Assembly (NCBI RefSeq): GCF_946477935.1
Contig: NZ_CAMLAC010000006.1
Location: 1 to 43,666 of the forward strand
DNA length: 43,666 bases
From: an uncultured Sphingomonas sp.
GTDB taxonomy: Bacteria; Pseudomonadota; Alphaproteobacteria; Sphingomonadales; Sphingomonadaceae
Direction of reading: 5' to 3'
Made by a program: the position numbers and the translations under genes. Shown one piece after another: positions 42,716-43,666 of the stretch. Under the pieces are notes generated by a model. The model made no database searches. It was not told the origin of the DNA and saw nothing but the letters and a program-made list of their open reading frames with translations. How positions within the stretch are numbered: the stretch's first letter is position 1; the number at the start of each line of letters is the position of its first letter.

Positions 42716-43374
42716 CGATCGATGACGCGCTGCTGATGGCCTACGCCGATGGCGAGCTCGATCCCGTCACCGCAAAACGAGTCGAACGCGCATTGGCGGA
42801 CGATCCCGCGCTCGCGCACCGTCTGGCCGAACACCGCGCCCTGCGCGAGCGGATCGGGCGTGCGTTCGCACCGATCGCGGAAGAGCCGGTGCCGGAGCGG
42901 CTTTCAGCGTTGCTGAAGAGCAACGTCGTCGTGCTGCCGCCGCGCCGTCCCTCCGTCACGCGCTGGTGGCCGGCGGGAGCGGTCGCGGCCGGGCTAGCGC
43001 TCGCGATCGGACTGGCCGCGCCGTGGCAGAATTCACCCGGCAGCGGCGATCATGCCGGCGGCGCGATTGGCGACGCGCTCGACCAGCGGCTTGCGTCGAG
43101 CGACGGCGATCCTCGGCTGCTCGTCAGCTTCCGCAATCGAGAGGGCGAGTATTGCCGTGTCTTCGCCAGCCAGGCGCAGGACGGCATCGCCTGTCGCGAC
43201 AGTGACGGTTGGCGGCTGGTGCGGACCATGCCGGGGAGTCAGGCTGCCGGGACCGACTATCGTCAGGCCGGGTCCGGCGATGCAACCTTGCTGAGCGCCG
43301 CTCAGGCGATGATGGCGGGCGAGCCGCTCGACGCTGCGGGGGAGGCCAGCGCCCGGCAACGCGGCTGGCGCTAA
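42712..43374 (+). CDS. Anti-sigma factor, single-pass membrane protein
   Basis: 220 aa. N-terminal cytosolic segment MTIDDALLMAYADGELDP with the typical DGEL anti-sigma pattern and helical region to ~90; it lacks the HxxxCxxC zinc motif. One TM helix (PAGAVAAGLALAIGLAA, about 87-103), then a ~115-residue periplasmic domain (LLVSFRNREGEYCRVF, IACRDSDGWRLVR) with two Cys. It overlaps the sigma gene, so the pair is co-translated. The periplasmic part probably senses the signal. Confidence 0.85.
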   Translation: MTIDDALLMAYADGELDPVTAKRVERALADDPALAHRLAEHRALRERIGRAFAPIAEEPVPERLSALLKSNVVVLPPRRPSVTRWWPAGAVAAGLALAIGLAAPWQNSPGSGDHAGGAIGDALDQRLASSDGDPRLLVSFRNREGEYCRVFASQAQDGIACRDSDGWRLVRTMPGSQAAGTDYRQAGSGDATLLSAAQAMMAGEPLDAAGEASARQRGWR

Positions 43375-43386
43375 GCCCCTCTCCGG

Positions 43387-43666
43387 CTACAGCCGGACGC
43401 CGAGCCGCAGTCCGGCACCCGCATCCGGCGCGCCGCGGCTCAGCCCGGCGCTGCCCTGTACCCCCAGCGACAGGCGCGGCGACAGGCTCGTCTCCAGTCC
43501 CGCGGCAACCTCCCGCCGGTTGCCGCTGGTGTCGCTGACGCGCGAGGCGTGCTGATAGGCAAGGCTGATCTCGCTCGCCTGTCCGACCCGCAGGGCCACA
43601 CCGCCGCGCGCGATCGTGACATTCTCCAGCCGATAGCCGGCGGGCTGGCCCACCACGGTATATCCT
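43387..43666 (-). CDS. C-terminal part of a barrel-like outer-membrane or autotransporter protein
   Basis: At least 93 codons, open to the right edge, so the Met at 43656 in the track is probably internal. Alternating residues (VALRVGQASEISLAYQHASR, RLSLGVQGSAGLS, GAGLRLGVRL) and the end in Leu look like beta-strands of an outer-membrane barrel. It converges on the anti-sigma gene with 12 bp between. Confidence 0.55.
   Translation of the reverse strand, partial: GYTVVGQPAGYRLENVTIARGGVALRVGQASEISLAYQHASRVSDTSGNRREVAAGLETSLSPRLSLGVQGSAGLSRGAPDAGAGLRLGVRL

Noticed and set aside
1-43666. CRISPR arrays, tRNA or rRNA genes, replication origins
   Set aside because: I looked in the gaps and saw no regularly spaced direct repeats of CRISPR type, no cloverleaf sequence and no origin-like cluster.

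Overview
The window looks like chromosomal DNA of a sphingomonad-type alphaproteobacterium (Sphingomonas or a close relative). The evidence is high GC, four TonB-dependent receptors (TBDTs), a MocR-type regulator, a HWE-type hybrid histidine kinase, an entericidin lipoprotein and CsbD-like stress proteins. This placement rests on gene style and gene content, because no rRNA or marker gene is present.

Layout. (1) 1-3400, minus strand: a GH92 alpha-mannosidase-family enzyme followed by a TBDT that runs off the left edge, with a perfect palindrome upstream. (2) 3400-3913: a dispersed 61-nt repeat and the eroded remains of a BrnT/BrnA-like toxin-antitoxin pair. (3) 4080-7273, plus: a TBDT translationally coupled to a PepSY-TM protein, probably for iron-chelate uptake and reduction. 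(4) 7505-11370, minus: a stress/envelope block with entericidin, a frameshifted membrane protein, two CsbD-like proteins, a triple-PAS LuxR regulator and a lipoprotein. (5) 11700-15792, minus: TBDT plus PhoD phosphatase behind a four-unit Pho box, so a phosphate-starvation operon. (6) 16451-28381: a divergent MocR-like regulator and a tightly packed seven-gene plus-strand operon: STN-containing TBDT, SbmA/BacA-like ABC transporter, TldE/PmbA, TldD, thioredoxin, an unrecognised 273-aa protein and an M3 oligopeptidase. (7) 28488-29728: an IS256-family transposase remnant and a glutathione transferase broken by an in-frame stop. (8) 29847-34129: secreted serine hydrolase, gamma-glutamyltransferase and a SirB1-like protein. 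(9) 34485-37727: a 1080-aa sensor kinase with its own receiver domain. (10) 37837-39926: a stand-alone tyrosine recombinase amid repeats, a small lipoprotein and a C-terminal fragment of a zinc alcohol dehydrogenase. (11) 40017-43666: a Gly/Ser-rich secreted protein and a subtilase, divergent from an ECF sigma/anti-sigma pair, then the C-terminus of a barrel-like protein at the right edge.

The best candidate for an undescribed system is region 6. It reads as one pathway: capture at the outer membrane, ATP-driven passage through the inner membrane, then disulfide reduction and cleavage of a probably modified peptide by TldD/E, with the M3 enzyme finishing the job. Its regulator keeps the aminotransferase fold motifs but has histidine where the PLP-binding lysine should be, and one operon member belongs to no family I recognise.

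Two other signals stand out. An approximately 61-nt element occurs eight times in intergenic DNA, always in the same orientation. The GH92 enzyme has glutamine in place of the expected catalytic acid, a change I recall from a GH92 enzyme that cleaves mannose-phosphate diesters.
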